NCBI GenBank assembly: GCA_964501275.1
Contig: CAZCSP010000010.1
Coordinates: 1 to 64,000, forward strand
Source: 55-13 sp964501275
Lineage (GTDB): Bacteria > Armatimonadota > Fimbriimonadia > Fimbriimonadales > Fimbriimonadaceae
DNA: 64,000 bases
Direction: 5' to 3'
Shown here: positions 33,454 to 41,192 of the stretch, piece after piece
How the letters are laid out: the number at the start of each line of letters is the position of its first letter
Numbering within the stretch: the stretch's first letter is position 1
The notes under the pieces: generated by a model
What the model was told of the DNA's origin: nothing
Seen by the model: the letters and a program-made list of their open reading frames with translations, nothing else
Databases searched by the model: none
Translations under genes and position numbers: made by a program

Positions 33454-33877
33454 CGCCACCCCCAAATCTACGAACCGCCTCGATGATCTGCGCCCGGTTG
33501 TCTTCGTTCACTTTCAAAACAACGCCTCGAAACGCATCCATTCGACTTCCCCCGTCTTCCAACGGCGACACCTTTACTTCGTTTTCGCCGATCACAATCC
33601 TTTTCACGTCTTCCCAACCGATCTTGCTGATCGAGAGCCCCGTCCGAGAAGTCGCTCCCTGAGCGTCTACTTTGTACGAAGACCCTACCCAAAATTCAAC
33701 CGTTGACCCAAGGATGATAGCAAACCCGACGAATCCTAGCAATGGCTGACCGTAGATAAACACCCCGAACGCCATCGCAACCAACGCAATTGCAAAGATT
33801 ACGTATCTCTTTGCAGGCGCCTTTTCATAAGGACGCACCGACCACGAGATCGATTCATCGTTCTTATCGCCAGTCAT
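33431..33877 (-). CDS. Two-segment membrane protein with PH-like domain, DUF6754 operon
   Basis: Protein of 148 residues with a membrane hairpin (YVIFAIALVAMAFGVFI and PLLGFVGFAIILGSTVEFWV), then a small beta-rich domain (SSYKVDAQGATSRTGLSISKIGWEDVKRIVIGE is broken by turns) resembling bacterial PH-type domains that follow membrane hairpins. The C-terminus is DVRFLEG. ATG at 33877, 14 bases inside the end of prs. First of the six unknown genes after prs. Confidence 0.65.
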   Translation of the reverse strand: MTGDKNDESISWSVRPYEKAPAKRYVIFAIALVAMAFGVFIYGQPLLGFVGFAIILGSTVEFWVGSSYKVDAQGATSRTGLSISKIGWEDVKRIVIGENEVKVSPLEDGGSRMDAFRGVVLKVNEDNRAQIIEAVRRFGGGDVRFLEG

Positions 33878-34871
33878 CAAACAACGAACTCACAGACAGG
33901 TTTTGGTGGATGCGGGCGATGGCTTCTCCGACCAGCGGAGCCGACTCCAGCACCGTCAATTTCTCGAACTGCTTCTCCGGGCCAAGCGGAATCGTGTCCA
34001 GAGTGACCACCTCTTTGATCGGGCTTTCCTGGAGCCGCTGAGCCGCGCCGTCGCTGAAGACCGCGTGGGTGCAGGTCGCCATCACTTCCTTGGCCCCCCG
34101 ATCCAACAGCGCGATCGCCCCATTCACCAGCGACCCGCCCGTATCGATCATATCGTCGATGAAGATGCAGGTCTTATCCTTGAAGTCGCCGACGATCTCC
34201 ACGACCTCCACCACATTCGGACGGGGACGCCGCTTGGCGATGACCACAAAGCTGGTCCGCAGCATCTCCGCCAACGCCTTGGCGCGGCCTACCCCGGCGA
34301 CGTCCGGGCTCACGATCACCACGTCCTCCCGATCCCGATACCCCTGCTCGATCAGGTAGTCGCCGATAATCGGGCGACCGTAGAGGTGGTCCACTGGGCA
34401 GTTGAAGAAGCCCTGGATCTGGTCGGCATGGAGGTCCAGCGCCACGACTCGCTGGGCGCCCGCCATGGTGATCATATCCGCCACTAAACGCGCCGTGATC
34501 GGCTCACGAGGCTTGACCTTTTTGTCCTGCCGGGCGTAGCCGTAGTAGGGCATCACGACCGTGATCTTGCTAGCAGACGCCCGACGGAAGGCATCCAGCA
34601 TGATCATCAACTCCATCAGATTGTCGTTGGTGGGAGCGCAGGTGGGTTGGATGATGTAGACATCATTCCCCCGGGCGCTTTCGTCCACCATCACCTGGAT
34701 TTCGCCATCGGCGAAATGCTTGCAGGTGATCGAACCCAACTTGATCCCTAGATGCGCCGCCACACGCTCTGCCAACGCCCGATTGGCATTGCCCGTGAAA
34801 AGCTTCATGCCCCGTAGGTTTCGCGTTGCGATCACCTTTCCCTCTTCTTGTTCCGCCACTGTGCTGCCCAT
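33864..34871 (-). CDS. prs: Ribose-phosphate pyrophosphokinase
   Basis: PRPP synthetase of 335 residues. It carries FADGEIQVMVDESARGNDVYII, the ATP-binding YYGYARQDKK, DLHADQIQGFF and the PRPP loop FIDDMIDTGGSL. It makes PRPP from ribose 5-phosphate and ATP for purines, pyrimidines, His and Trp. AAGGA supports the ATG at 34871, giving about 20 residues more than usual at the N-terminus; ATG 34808 (MKLFTGNANRAL) would match the common start. It overlaps glmU by 40 bases, an arrangement (glmU-prs) widespread in bacteria. Confidence 0.95.
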   Translation of the reverse strand: MGSTVAEQEEGKVIATRNLRGMKLFTGNANRALAERVAAHLGIKLGSITCKHFADGEIQVMVDESARGNDVYIIQPTCAPTNDNLMELMIMLDAFRRASASKITVVMPYYGYARQDKKVKPREPITARLVADMITMAGAQRVVALDLHADQIQGFFNCPVDHLYGRPIIGDYLIEQGYRDREDVVIVSPDVAGVGRAKALAEMLRTSFVVIAKRRPRPNVVEVVEIVGDFKDKTCIFIDDMIDTGGSLVNGAIALLDRGAKEVMATCTHAVFSDGAAQRLQESPIKEVVTLDTIPLGPEKQFEKLTVLESAPLVGEAIARIHQNLSVSSLFDDWR

Positions 34872-36214
34872 TGTTCCTTAACCTCAGTCCGACTCCGGCC
34901 GATAACCAACGCTTCCGAGGGATAGTCGCCACTGCTGACCACGCTCCCCGCCGCGACAAACGAACCATCCCCAATTTTGATCGGGGCCACCAACGTGCTA
35001 TTTGATCCGATAAAGGCATCCCGCCCAATCTGGGTGCGGGACTTGTTGAATCCGTCGTAGTTGCAGGTGATGGTCCCGGCCCCGATATTGGTGTTCTCGC
35101 CGATGATCGCATCGCCAATGTAAGTCAAGTGGCTGGCCTTCACTCCGGTCTCGAGCGTGGCGTTCTTCGTCTCCACAAAGTTCCCCACCTTCACATCGGG
35201 GAAAAGCTCGCTCCCTGGGCGGATATGGGCGAACGGGCCGACTTTGGCGGTGTCGTGGAGCTTGGCCTCTTTCAGGTAGCTCACATAGACCATGACCTGA
35301 TCCCCGATCTGGCAATCCTCGATCCGGGTGAACGGCCCGATGCGGCACCCCTTTCCTACCGAGGTCTTCCCCACGATCATGGTGTTGGGTTCCAGCGTGG
35401 TGTCCACGCCGATCTCGACTTCCGCGCCCAGATAAGTTGTGCCGGGATCCATGATCGTAACACCAGATTCGGCATGGCGGCGCAAAATCCTTTCGCGCAT
35501 TTTCCGATCCGCCTCGGCAAGTTGCCAGCGGTCGTTGACGCCCACCAGAATGTCGGGATCGTCGAACGTCATCGCATCCGCCGCCCCTTGCTCCGCAACC
35601 ATCGCGACCACGTCGGTCAAATAGAACTCGCCCTGAGCGTTGTCGTTCTTCAGCTTGGGCAGGCAGTCGAGGAGGGTGGGCCCGTCGATGCAGTAGATGG
35701 AGGAGTTGACCTCGCGGATCGCTTTCTCTTCGGGAGTCGCATCCTTCTCCTCCACGATCCGCTGAACGCCACTTCCATTCCGCACGATCCGCCCATAACC
35801 TTTGGGGTTCTCAACGTTCGAACTGGCGATCAGACACTTGGTGGTTTTGGAACCTCCGTGGATGAGATCGGAGAACATCTCGCTGGAGACCAAGGGCGTA
35901 TCCCCCGCCGCGACCACAATCTTCCCCTGGAAGCCTTCGAGCAGAGGAGCCGCCATCTGAGCCGCGTGGCCCGTGCCGTGCTGTTCGCGTTGCCAGGCGT
36001 ACTCATAGGCGTCGCCCAAACGTTGCTGAACCAGTTCCCCGCCGTGCCCGACGACGATTACGATGCGGTCCACTCCCGCCCCCCGCAAAGCCCGCGCCAC
36101 GTGCTCCACCATCGGAAGCCCACAGACCTCGTGCAAGCCCTTCGGGATGTCCGACTTCATCCGGGTGCCTTTTCCGGCGGCAAGGATGATTCCGGCAACA
36201 GCTTGAGTGGACAT
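34832..36214 (-). CDS. glmU: Bifunctional UDP-GlcNAc pyrophosphorylase / GlcN-1-P acetyltransferase
   Basis: Protein of 460 residues with both halves of GlmU. The uridylyltransferase domain has LAAGKGTRMKSDIPKGLHEV and GDTPLVS; the left-handed beta-helix acetyltransferase has hexapeptide repeats and GPFAHIRPGS, NFVETKNATL, GAGTITCNYDG and FIGSNSTLVAPI. It produces UDP-GlcNAc for peptidoglycan. ATG 36214 is chosen because the upstream extension is not family-like. First gene of the leftward operon. Confidence 0.95.
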   Translation of the reverse strand: MSTQAVAGIILAAGKGTRMKSDIPKGLHEVCGLPMVEHVARALRGAGVDRIVIVVGHGGELVQQRLGDAYEYAWQREQHGTGHAAQMAAPLLEGFQGKIVVAAGDTPLVSSEMFSDLIHGGSKTTKCLIASSNVENPKGYGRIVRNGSGVQRIVEEKDATPEEKAIREVNSSIYCIDGPTLLDCLPKLKNDNAQGEFYLTDVVAMVAEQGAADAMTFDDPDILVGVNDRWQLAEADRKMRERILRRHAESGVTIMDPGTTYLGAEVEIGVDTTLEPNTMIVGKTSVGKGCRIGPFTRIEDCQIGDQVMVYVSYLKEAKLHDTAKVGPFAHIRPGSELFPDVKVGNFVETKNATLETGVKASHLTYIGDAIIGENTNIGAGTITCNYDGFNKSRTQIGRDAFIGSNSTLVAPIKIGDGSFVAAGSVVSSGDYPSEALVIGRSRTEVKEQWAAQWRNKKRER

Positions 36215-36304
36215 AGATTTGTTAAGGACCGGAAACCGGGCGGGGTGATCGGAGGTTAAGATTTTGCCTTTTTTCCCCCGCAAAGCGCAAGGTGGGGAGA
36301 TGGC

Positions 36305-36405
36305 ATTCGGCGTTAGGTGCTAGGTGTTAGGCATCGGGGAGCCGACTTGCTTACTCAACCCCCAACACCCAATACCCAATGCCCAACACCAAATGCCGTC
36401 ACCCC
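36305..36405. repeat. G-rich/C-rich hairpin repeat, family A, copy 3
   Basis: GGCGTTAGGTGCTAGGTGTT (36309 on) faces CCCAACACCCAATACCCAAT and CCCAACACCAAATGCC. The element sits in the divergent gap between glmU and upp, so it could affect either promoter. Confidence 0.7.
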
Positions 36406-36424
36406 GTCTGAGCCAAAATACGCT

Positions 36425-37045
36425 ATGCCGCTCCACGTCATCGATCATCCCCTCGCCCAACACCTACTCACCGGCCTTCGCGACAAATCCACCCAGCCCG
36501 AGACGTTCCGCCGCCTAAGTTGGAACCTCACCAAGATGCTGGTCTTGGAAGCGACCAAAGGGATTGCGTCGGAAGAGCGCTCGATCGTCACCCCGATCAA
36601 AACCACTGCCGGGCGTATTCTCAGCGAAGGCCTCGCCGTCGTCCCCGTCCTCCGCGCTGGGCTTGGGATGTTGGAGCCGGTGGTGCAGCTTTTCCCCGAT
36701 GTGGCGGTGGGCTACATCGGCTTGGAGAGAAACGAGAGCACCGCCATCGCGCGCAGCTACTACTCCAAACTCCCCGACCTCTCCCACCGGTACACCCTCT
36801 GCGTTGATCCCATGCTCGCCACCGGAGGCTCCGCCGCCCAAGCCGTCTCCCTCATCAAGGCCCACGGAGCAAAGAAGGTCGTCATGGTCTGCGTCGTCGC
36901 CGCCCCCGAAGGCGTAGCCAAGCTTGAGTCCGCCCACCCCGAAATCGAAATCTTCACCGCCGCGTTGGATGAAGGCCTAAACGAAAAATTCTACATCGTC
37001 CCCGGCCTGGGCGATTACGGGGACAGGCTGTACGGCACCTTTTAG
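36425..37045 (+). CDS. upp: Uracil phosphoribosyltransferase
   Basis: Protein of 206 residues, the normal Upp length. It has EATKGI near the start, VPVLRAGLGMLEP, RNESTAIARSYYSKLPD and the PRPP loop CVDPMLATGGSAAQAV, ending PGLGDYGDRLYGTF. It salvages uracil to UMP using PRPP. The ATG at 36425 matches the family start; upstream codons run through a repeat. It is divergent from the glmU-prs operon that supplies PRPP. Confidence 0.96.
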   Translation: MPLHVIDHPLAQHLLTGLRDKSTQPETFRRLSWNLTKMLVLEATKGIASEERSIVTPIKTTAGRILSEGLAVVPVLRAGLGMLEPVVQLFPDVAVGYIGLERNESTAIARSYYSKLPDLSHRYTLCVDPMLATGGSAAQAVSLIKAHGAKKVVMVCVVAAPEGVAKLESAHPEIEIFTAALDEGLNEKFYIVPGLGDYGDRLYGTF

Positions 37046-37046
37046 A

Positions 37047-37124
37047 GTGCGGCAATTTATTGCCGCTTTCACTGGCCGATTCATCGGCCTGCAAAGCCTG
37101 AAAAACGGCAATAAATTGCCGCAC
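37047..37124. repeat. Nested palindromic element after upp
   Basis: Perfect 19-base arms, GTGCGGCAATTTATTGCCG (37047-37065) and its exact complement (37106-37124). Each arm is itself a near-perfect hairpin (CGGCAAT-TT-ATTGCCG), and the 40-base loop contains GGCCGAT-TC-ATCGGCC (37074-37089). It begins two bases after the upp stop. It could act as a terminator, an RNA stabiliser or a small mobile hairpin. Confidence 0.85.
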
Positions 37125-37231
37125 CCTGAAAGGAGCGCAACTTTTGCGCGTCAGAGAGTAGAGCGAACTCGTCTCCTTTCTTGACGACACCTGTGCATAG
37201 TCTATAGAATGGCGTCACGGGGCGGCCCTTG

Positions 37232-37717
37232 ATGGCTTTCCTGTATCTGGGAGGAAAGGAATTGCAACCTGAAACGAATTCTGGAGATTTTGTCGCCGAT
37301 AAGGTGATCGCGATTTTGGTCATGATAGGCGGGGCTTGCGGAGCCTGCGGCGGCTTGGGGATGGCTGGGTTTTCCGGTCTTATCGGTGCCCTTGGCGCGG
37401 CTGGTACAGCCGGTGGCGGGGGAGCAGATGCCGCGGCGGTTGCCGGGTTTGGCGCCCTCGGAACTGTGCTCGGTATTGCCTACATTGCTTTGGGAATCGT
37501 TGCCTTCATAGGAGCCCTAGGAATGTTCAAAGCATTGCGCAAAGGCTTTAACCAGGTCATGATCGTCATGGCCATCCTTGCCATAGTGAGTCTGGTAACG
37601 ATCTTCACGTTCAACAACGTCACTGGCGGAGTCGGAAGCGCAGTATTCTACAGTGCCTTTGCCTACTACTGCTGGGGCAGGATGAACGGCAAGATTGGTC
37701 CTGCCAACCTTGCGTAG
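37232..37717 (+). CDS. Hypothetical Gly/Ala-rich membrane protein
   Basis: Protein of 161 residues with about four membrane segments. The first region is Gly- and Ala-rich (GGACGACGGLGMAGFSGL, GALGAAGTAGGGGADAAAV), followed by TVLGIAYIALGIVAFIGALGMF, MIVMAILAIVSLVTIFTF and FYSAFAYYCWGRM. I do not recognise it. The ATG at 37232 is one codon after a TTG. It lies just before yggS-sepF. Confidence 0.65.
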   Translation: MAFLYLGGKELQPETNSGDFVADKVIAILVMIGGACGACGGLGMAGFSGLIGALGAAGTAGGGGADAAAVAGFGALGTVLGIAYIALGIVAFIGALGMFKALRKGFNQVMIVMAILAIVSLVTIFTFNNVTGGVGSAVFYSAFAYYCWGRMNGKIGPANLA

Positions 37718-37742
37718 CCAATCCGCTTCATAATTCCTGGCG

Positions 37743-38393
37743 ATGTCCATCGCCAGGAACCTTGCCCAAATCCAAGCCCGCATCGCCCAAGCCTGCGAGA
37801 GCGTGAACCGGGATTCTGCCGACGTCACCCTTATCGCGGTCTCCAAGACTTTCTCCACCGACGACATCAAGCAAGCCTACGACGCCGGGCATCGCCACTT
37901 TGGCGAGAGCCGTCTGCAGGAAGCTCAGCCGAAGATCGAGGCCTTGCCCATCGACATTGTCTGGCACTTCATCGGTCATCTGCAATCCAACAAAGCCAAG
38001 AAGGTTGCCCAGCTTTTCGAGGTCGTCCACACCCTCGACAGCGAATCCCAGCTCACAGAAATCACCAAGGCGGGACGCCCGATCGAGGGTTTCATCGAAG
38101 TGAATATTGCGAACGAACCGCAAAAAGCAGGTATTTCGCCCGAATCGCTTGACGAATTCGCCCAAACCGTACTAAGCTATTCCCAGGTTCATTTAACAGG
38201 GCTGATGGCAATTGGCCCCACGGTGATCGATTCGGAGCTATCGCGGCCATTCTTCCGCCAGCTTCGGAACCACGCTCACCGCTTGGGAGTCCAAAAGCTG
38301 AGCATGGGAATGAGCCAAGACTTTGATGTGGCGATCCAGGAAGGAGCCACCCACATCAGGGTAGGAAGCGCGATCTTCGGATCTCGCGATTAG
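37743..38393 (+). CDS. YggS family PLP-binding protein
   Basis: PLP homeostasis protein of 216 residues. Typical features: VTLIAVSKTFSTDDIKQAYDAGHRHFGE (PLP lysine in VSK), WHFIGHLQSNK, HTLDS, EVNIANEPQKAGI, GLMAIGP, LSMGMSQDFDVAI and THIRVGSAIFG. It binds PLP without known enzymatic turnover and balances B6 and amino-acid pools. It is directly followed by sepF, the same pairing as ylmE-ylmF in Firmicutes. Confidence 0.95.
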   Translation: MSIARNLAQIQARIAQACESVNRDSADVTLIAVSKTFSTDDIKQAYDAGHRHFGESRLQEAQPKIEALPIDIVWHFIGHLQSNKAKKVAQLFEVVHTLDSESQLTEITKAGRPIEGFIEVNIANEPQKAGISPESLDEFAQTVLSYSQVHLTGLMAIGPTVIDSELSRPFFRQLRNHAHRLGVQKLSMGMSQDFDVAIQEGATHIRVGSAIFGSRD

Positions 38394-38408
38394 AAGGAGA
38401 AATTGATC

Positions 38409-38828
38409 ATGGAAGAGTTGGTTCTCCAGGAAAAGCCTGGACTATTTTCGCGACTTGCGGGCATGTTGCATCGTCGAGAAGACGACGAGTATGAAGAGGA
38501 GTCCACCGTAGGCTCCACCCCCGAGCACCGCGCATTCACCCTTAAGTCGGCTGCCCGATACACCGTGACCGTGCGACGCCAGATCGTGTCGTTCGAGGAT
38601 GCGATGTCGGCGGCCAACGGCCTCAAGTGCGGCGAGCAACAGATTCTCAACCTGGCCACCACTGAGTCCGCCCTGCGCCAAAAGATCGTGGACTTCATGT
38701 GCGGCGTCAACTACGCCCAAGAAGGCACATGGGAAGAGATCGGCGAGAACATCTACCTCGTCGTCCCCGCCAACGCCTACGTAGAAGTAGCCCCCGCCAC
38801 GCCGAGGATGCAAGCTAGTCGGAACTAA
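38409..38828 (+). CDS. sepF: Cell division protein SepF
   Basis: Protein of 139 residues. An N-terminal amphipathic stretch (LFSRLAGMLHR) and an acidic linker precede the SepF domain: RRQIVSFEDAMSAANGLKCG, LNLATTESALRQKIVDFMCGVNYA, EEIGENIYLVVPANAYVEV. SepF bundles FtsZ and tethers it to the membrane in organisms outside the Proteobacteria. AAGGAG lies eight bases before the ATG. Its presence argues against a proteobacterial host. Confidence 0.9.
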   Translation: MEELVLQEKPGLFSRLAGMLHRREDDEYEEESTVGSTPEHRAFTLKSAARYTVTVRRQIVSFEDAMSAANGLKCGEQQILNLATTESALRQKIVDFMCGVNYAQEGTWEEIGENIYLVVPANAYVEVAPATPRMQASRN

Positions 38829-38835
38829 CGCAACT

Positions 38836-38875
38836 AATAGGACCTATTTGACTTATAAGTCCTATAGGTCCTATT
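38836..38875. terminator. Inverted repeat between convergent sepF and hicA
   Basis: AATAGGACCTAT (38836-38847) and its exact complement ATAGGTCCTATT (38864-38875). The 16-base loop itself contains the 12-base palindrome GACTTATAAGTC (38850-38861). Placed between two converging units it may be a bidirectional terminator, although no strong T tract follows on either side. Confidence 0.5.
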
Positions 38876-38898
38876 GAAATACTCCAAGTGGGATCAAA

Positions 38899-39120
38899 TC
38901 AAAGAAGCCCAACGAACTCATCAACCGTCAGGCCAGCATCGCGGATGATCCGTCGCAAAGTGCCCTTTGGCAACTCTACATGACGGGGAATGGCAATCGT
39001 GGCAAACGATCCTTCCCTTGTCAGAATCATGTGGCTACCCGCCTGCCTCCGAAAAACCCATCCATTGCGTTCCAAGGCTCTGCGAGTTTGGTCGCCACTC
39101 ACTACGGGAAGCTTGTTCAC
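38899..39120 (-). CDS. hicA: HicA-type toxin (mRNA interferase)
   Basis: Protein of 73 residues of the HicA family, a double-stranded-RNA-binding-like fold. Key parts: RALERNGWVFRRQAGSHMILTRE (GSH with the active histidine) and IPRHVELPKGTLRRIIRDAGLTVDEFVGLL. It cuts mRNA when free of HicB. Located after hicB with a four-base overlap, the reverse of the commonest order. Confidence 0.93.
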   Translation of the reverse strand: MNKLPVVSGDQTRRALERNGWVFRRQAGSHMILTREGSFATIAIPRHVELPKGTLRRIIRDAGLTVDEFVGLL

Positions 39121-39323
39121 GCCGCAACTTCAATCGAAACGGTCTCAAAATCGAGCGGCATCCCCAGTTCCTTGCGAACCGCAAGGCAACCCTCAATGGC
39201 CTCTCGGACATTAGCGATCGCTTCTTCCTTCGTTCTGCCATCACTGCCACAGCCCGGAATCGCCGGAACCTCTGCGATCCAGATTCGATCCTCGTCCTGA
39301 TAGAGCCTCACATCAAATCTCAT
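39117..39323 (-). CDS. hicB: HicB-type antitoxin (short form)
   Basis: Protein of 68 residues with the HicB partial RNase H fold: FDVRLYQDEDRIWIAEVPAIPGC, SDGRTKEEAIANVREAIEGCL. It has no C-terminal DNA-binding domain, so autoregulation would need another protein. It lies 24 bases after the YprB-type gene and overlaps hicA, so all three may be cotranscribed. Confidence 0.92.
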   Translation of the reverse strand: MRFDVRLYQDEDRIWIAEVPAIPGCGSDGRTKEEAIANVREAIEGCLAVRKELGMPLDFETVSIEVAA

Positions 39324-39347
39324 ATCAGCATTATAACGAATGGCCCT

Positions 39348-40109
39348 TTACAGCAAGCCAGCGCGGTCCAACGTGTCGTCCTTCAACTTCTCAAAGGCGA
39401 TCTCCGCCAACTTCTCCAAGTTGACGACGTCTTCTCGGTTGTAGGCAATCAGCTTTTCTAAGGCATTGTCATCCCGATTGCGCTGAAACCTTTGCCAAAG
39501 CAGAATCGCGTCATAGCCATTCAGTCCCTCAAGATCGTCCCCACGAGAAATCCCAATCTCCTTCTCGATCTTCTTCAGCCCACCCCTGATTCCAACTCGG
39601 CGAAGGGTCGGACACAAATCCAAGTGAATCTGGTCGAACTTCAAACCCGGAAACCGCTTCTGAAGCATCGGCAGGTCGAACCCCGAGCCGAAGAACGTGA
39701 CGATCATGCTGTAGTTGGAGATAATGTCCCGGAAGTTCTCCAGGTTATCGCCCTTCACCAGGCACTGGAAGTCCGTGCCGTCATAGAGCCCGACCATCGT
39801 CACCGACGACCCACTCTGTCCGCCGTCAGTTTCGATGTCCAGATAAACGCACGAGGAACGGAAGTCGTTGAAGGCCCTCCATGACTCCTTCAGCCCAAGC
39901 CCTCGCGTAAAGAACTGATGCCTGCCCTCATCCAGGGCTTTGATGCTGGAGTTAACCTGGCGACGAAACGATTCCTTGTCCGCCGACCCGATCTTGAACC
40001 GCTTCAGGTCCTCCAAATAGTGCGACCACGAGTTGCAGCCTTGCTTCCAAAGCGAGGCCTCTGTCTCGTGGCCGATTCCAGGAATATGGATAAAGGTTTG
40101 GCGAAGCAA
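39348..40109 (-). CDS. YprB-type ribonuclease-H-like exonuclease domain protein
   Basis: Protein of 253 residues. It begins FIHIPGIGHETEASLWKQG and has a DEDD exonuclease core: YLDIETDG (first acidic pair), FFGSGFDLPML (second Asp) and AYNREDVVNL (last Asp). This matches the YprB RNase H-like domain. A nuclease role in DNA or RNA processing is likely. The TTG start immediately follows the stop of the upstream gene (TAGTTG), and the family start supports it. Confidence 0.88.
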   Translation of the reverse strand: MLRQTFIHIPGIGHETEASLWKQGCNSWSHYLEDLKRFKIGSADKESFRRQVNSSIKALDEGRHQFFTRGLGLKESWRAFNDFRSSCVYLDIETDGGQSGSSVTMVGLYDGTDFQCLVKGDNLENFRDIISNYSMIVTFFGSGFDLPMLQKRFPGLKFDQIHLDLCPTLRRVGIRGGLKKIEKEIGISRGDDLEGLNGYDAILLWQRFQRNRDDNALEKLIAYNREDVVNLEKLAEIAFEKLKDDTLDRAGLL

Positions 40110-40733
40110 CTAGCCTTGGCCGCCAGTCTTGGCCTTACCCTTCTCGAATTCGTCGCGTGTCTTCACCGAGTCAGGCTGCGGTCCAAACTTTTGCTCGGGA
40201 ACGCCGAAGCCGGTGCCGTAGTTGCCCCAATACTTCTTATCCTTGGGGTCGAACCAGTAATAGCCGGTTTCCAGGTCCTTGTCGAACTCGCCGTAAAGCC
40301 GTACATAGCCGTTGCCACTGAACTTGGCCTTGAGGTTTCGGCCAAACCACTGCACCGACCGGAAGCTTCCCTTGATGGTCAGTCGCCCCGTGCCGAACCA
40401 AACCTCTTTGCCGCGCTCTCTGTTATTGTATTCACGCCGTACGTTCCCTTCCGGCACAACGGTTCCCTTCAACTCGCTGACGAGAACGCTGCCCGTGAAA
40501 GAAAAGGACAGGTCACCGCTGGGCAATACATCGCCCCGAGGCATGATCCTGAAGCTGCCCACATTGGTCTCGAACCAGAGATCGTCCCGCTCCGATGAAA
40601 CCTTCATTTTTGTGTAGTCTGGTTTCTGATACTCCGTCGGCGACTGGGCAAAGACGAAGACGGCGCCAACGGCAACACATGCCATGGCTATGACCCCATT
40701 TCTAAGGGCTTTTGAACGAGAGGGTGATTGCAT
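40110..40733 (-). CDS. Hypothetical exported or anchored beta-rich protein
   Basis: Protein of 207 residues with an N-terminal hydrophobic segment (GVIAMACVAVGAVFVFA) used as signal or anchor, then an all-beta domain (FRIMPRGDVLPSGDLSFSF, LTIKGSFRSVQWFGR, AKFSGNGYVRLYGEFD, TGYYWFDPKD) and a charged tail. It resembles cell-surface DUF4097/polymer-forming-like beta folds, but I cannot name the family. It ends one base before the YprB-type gene. Confidence 0.7.
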   Translation of the reverse strand: MQSPSRSKALRNGVIAMACVAVGAVFVFAQSPTEYQKPDYTKMKVSSERDDLWFETNVGSFRIMPRGDVLPSGDLSFSFTGSVLVSELKGTVVPEGNVRREYNNRERGKEVWFGTGRLTIKGSFRSVQWFGRNLKAKFSGNGYVRLYGEFDKDLETGYYWFDPKDKKYWGNYGTGFGVPEQKFGPQPDSVKTRDEFEKGKAKTGGQG

Positions 40734-40804
40734 CGTGGTAAGTTTATCTCACAGAGGATATCTGTCGCGAATATCGCGGCGTAAGAAACGTTGACTGATC
40801 TGAC

Positions 40805-41191
40805 ATGAACATCCGATTTCGCCCCATTTTCACGGTTCTCGTCGTCGTTGCGGCGATCGTTGGCGTTTCTGTTGCATTCATTGCTAACGCCAGCCCCTAC
40901 GTTTCAGTTTCCGAAGCTCGCAAAACCGGTGCCACAAACGTCCACTTGAAGGGCGACTTGGTGAAAACCAGCATTCGCAACGACTTGCAGGCCAGGGCTC
41001 TGAGGTTTGAGCTGAAGGATAAGACCGGCGAAACAATGTCGGTGGTCTACACGGGAACTCCGCCCCAAGACTTGGCGTTAGCTACCGAAGTGGTGGCCAT
41101 CGGCTCGGTCAAAGATGGCGAGTTTCACTCGAACAAATTACTGATTAAATGCCCATCCAAGTACGAGGGCGAGGACAAGGCGAAGCTCTAG
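40805..41191 (+). CDS. ccmE: Haem chaperone CcmE, Cys-type variant
   Basis: Protein of 128 residues with an N-terminal anchor (FTVLVVVAAIVGVSVAFI) and the CcmE beta barrel (VHLKGDLV, LRFELKDKTGETMSVVYTG, EVVAIGSVKDGEF). In classical CcmE a His binds haem covalently in HxxxY; here the site reads KCPSKYE, with Cys116 and Tyr120 (CxxxY). That form is known from Desulfovibrio and archaeal systems. It ends one base before ccmF. Confidence 0.9.
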   Translation: MNIRFRPIFTVLVVVAAIVGVSVAFIANASPYVSVSEARKTGATNVHLKGDLVKTSIRNDLQARALRFELKDKTGETMSVVYTGTPPQDLALATEVVAIGSVKDGEFHSNKLLIKCPSKYEGEDKAKL

Positions 41192-41192
41192 C

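Noticed and set aside
34808..34871. Starting prs at the internal ATG 34808
   Set aside because: AAGGA directly precedes the ATG at 34871, so the longer form is kept, though the shorter one matches most homologues.
35129..36259. 376-codon plus-strand frame opposite glmU
   Set aside because: Long because of GC-skewed codons; no protein-family pattern, while glmU on the other strand is unambiguous.
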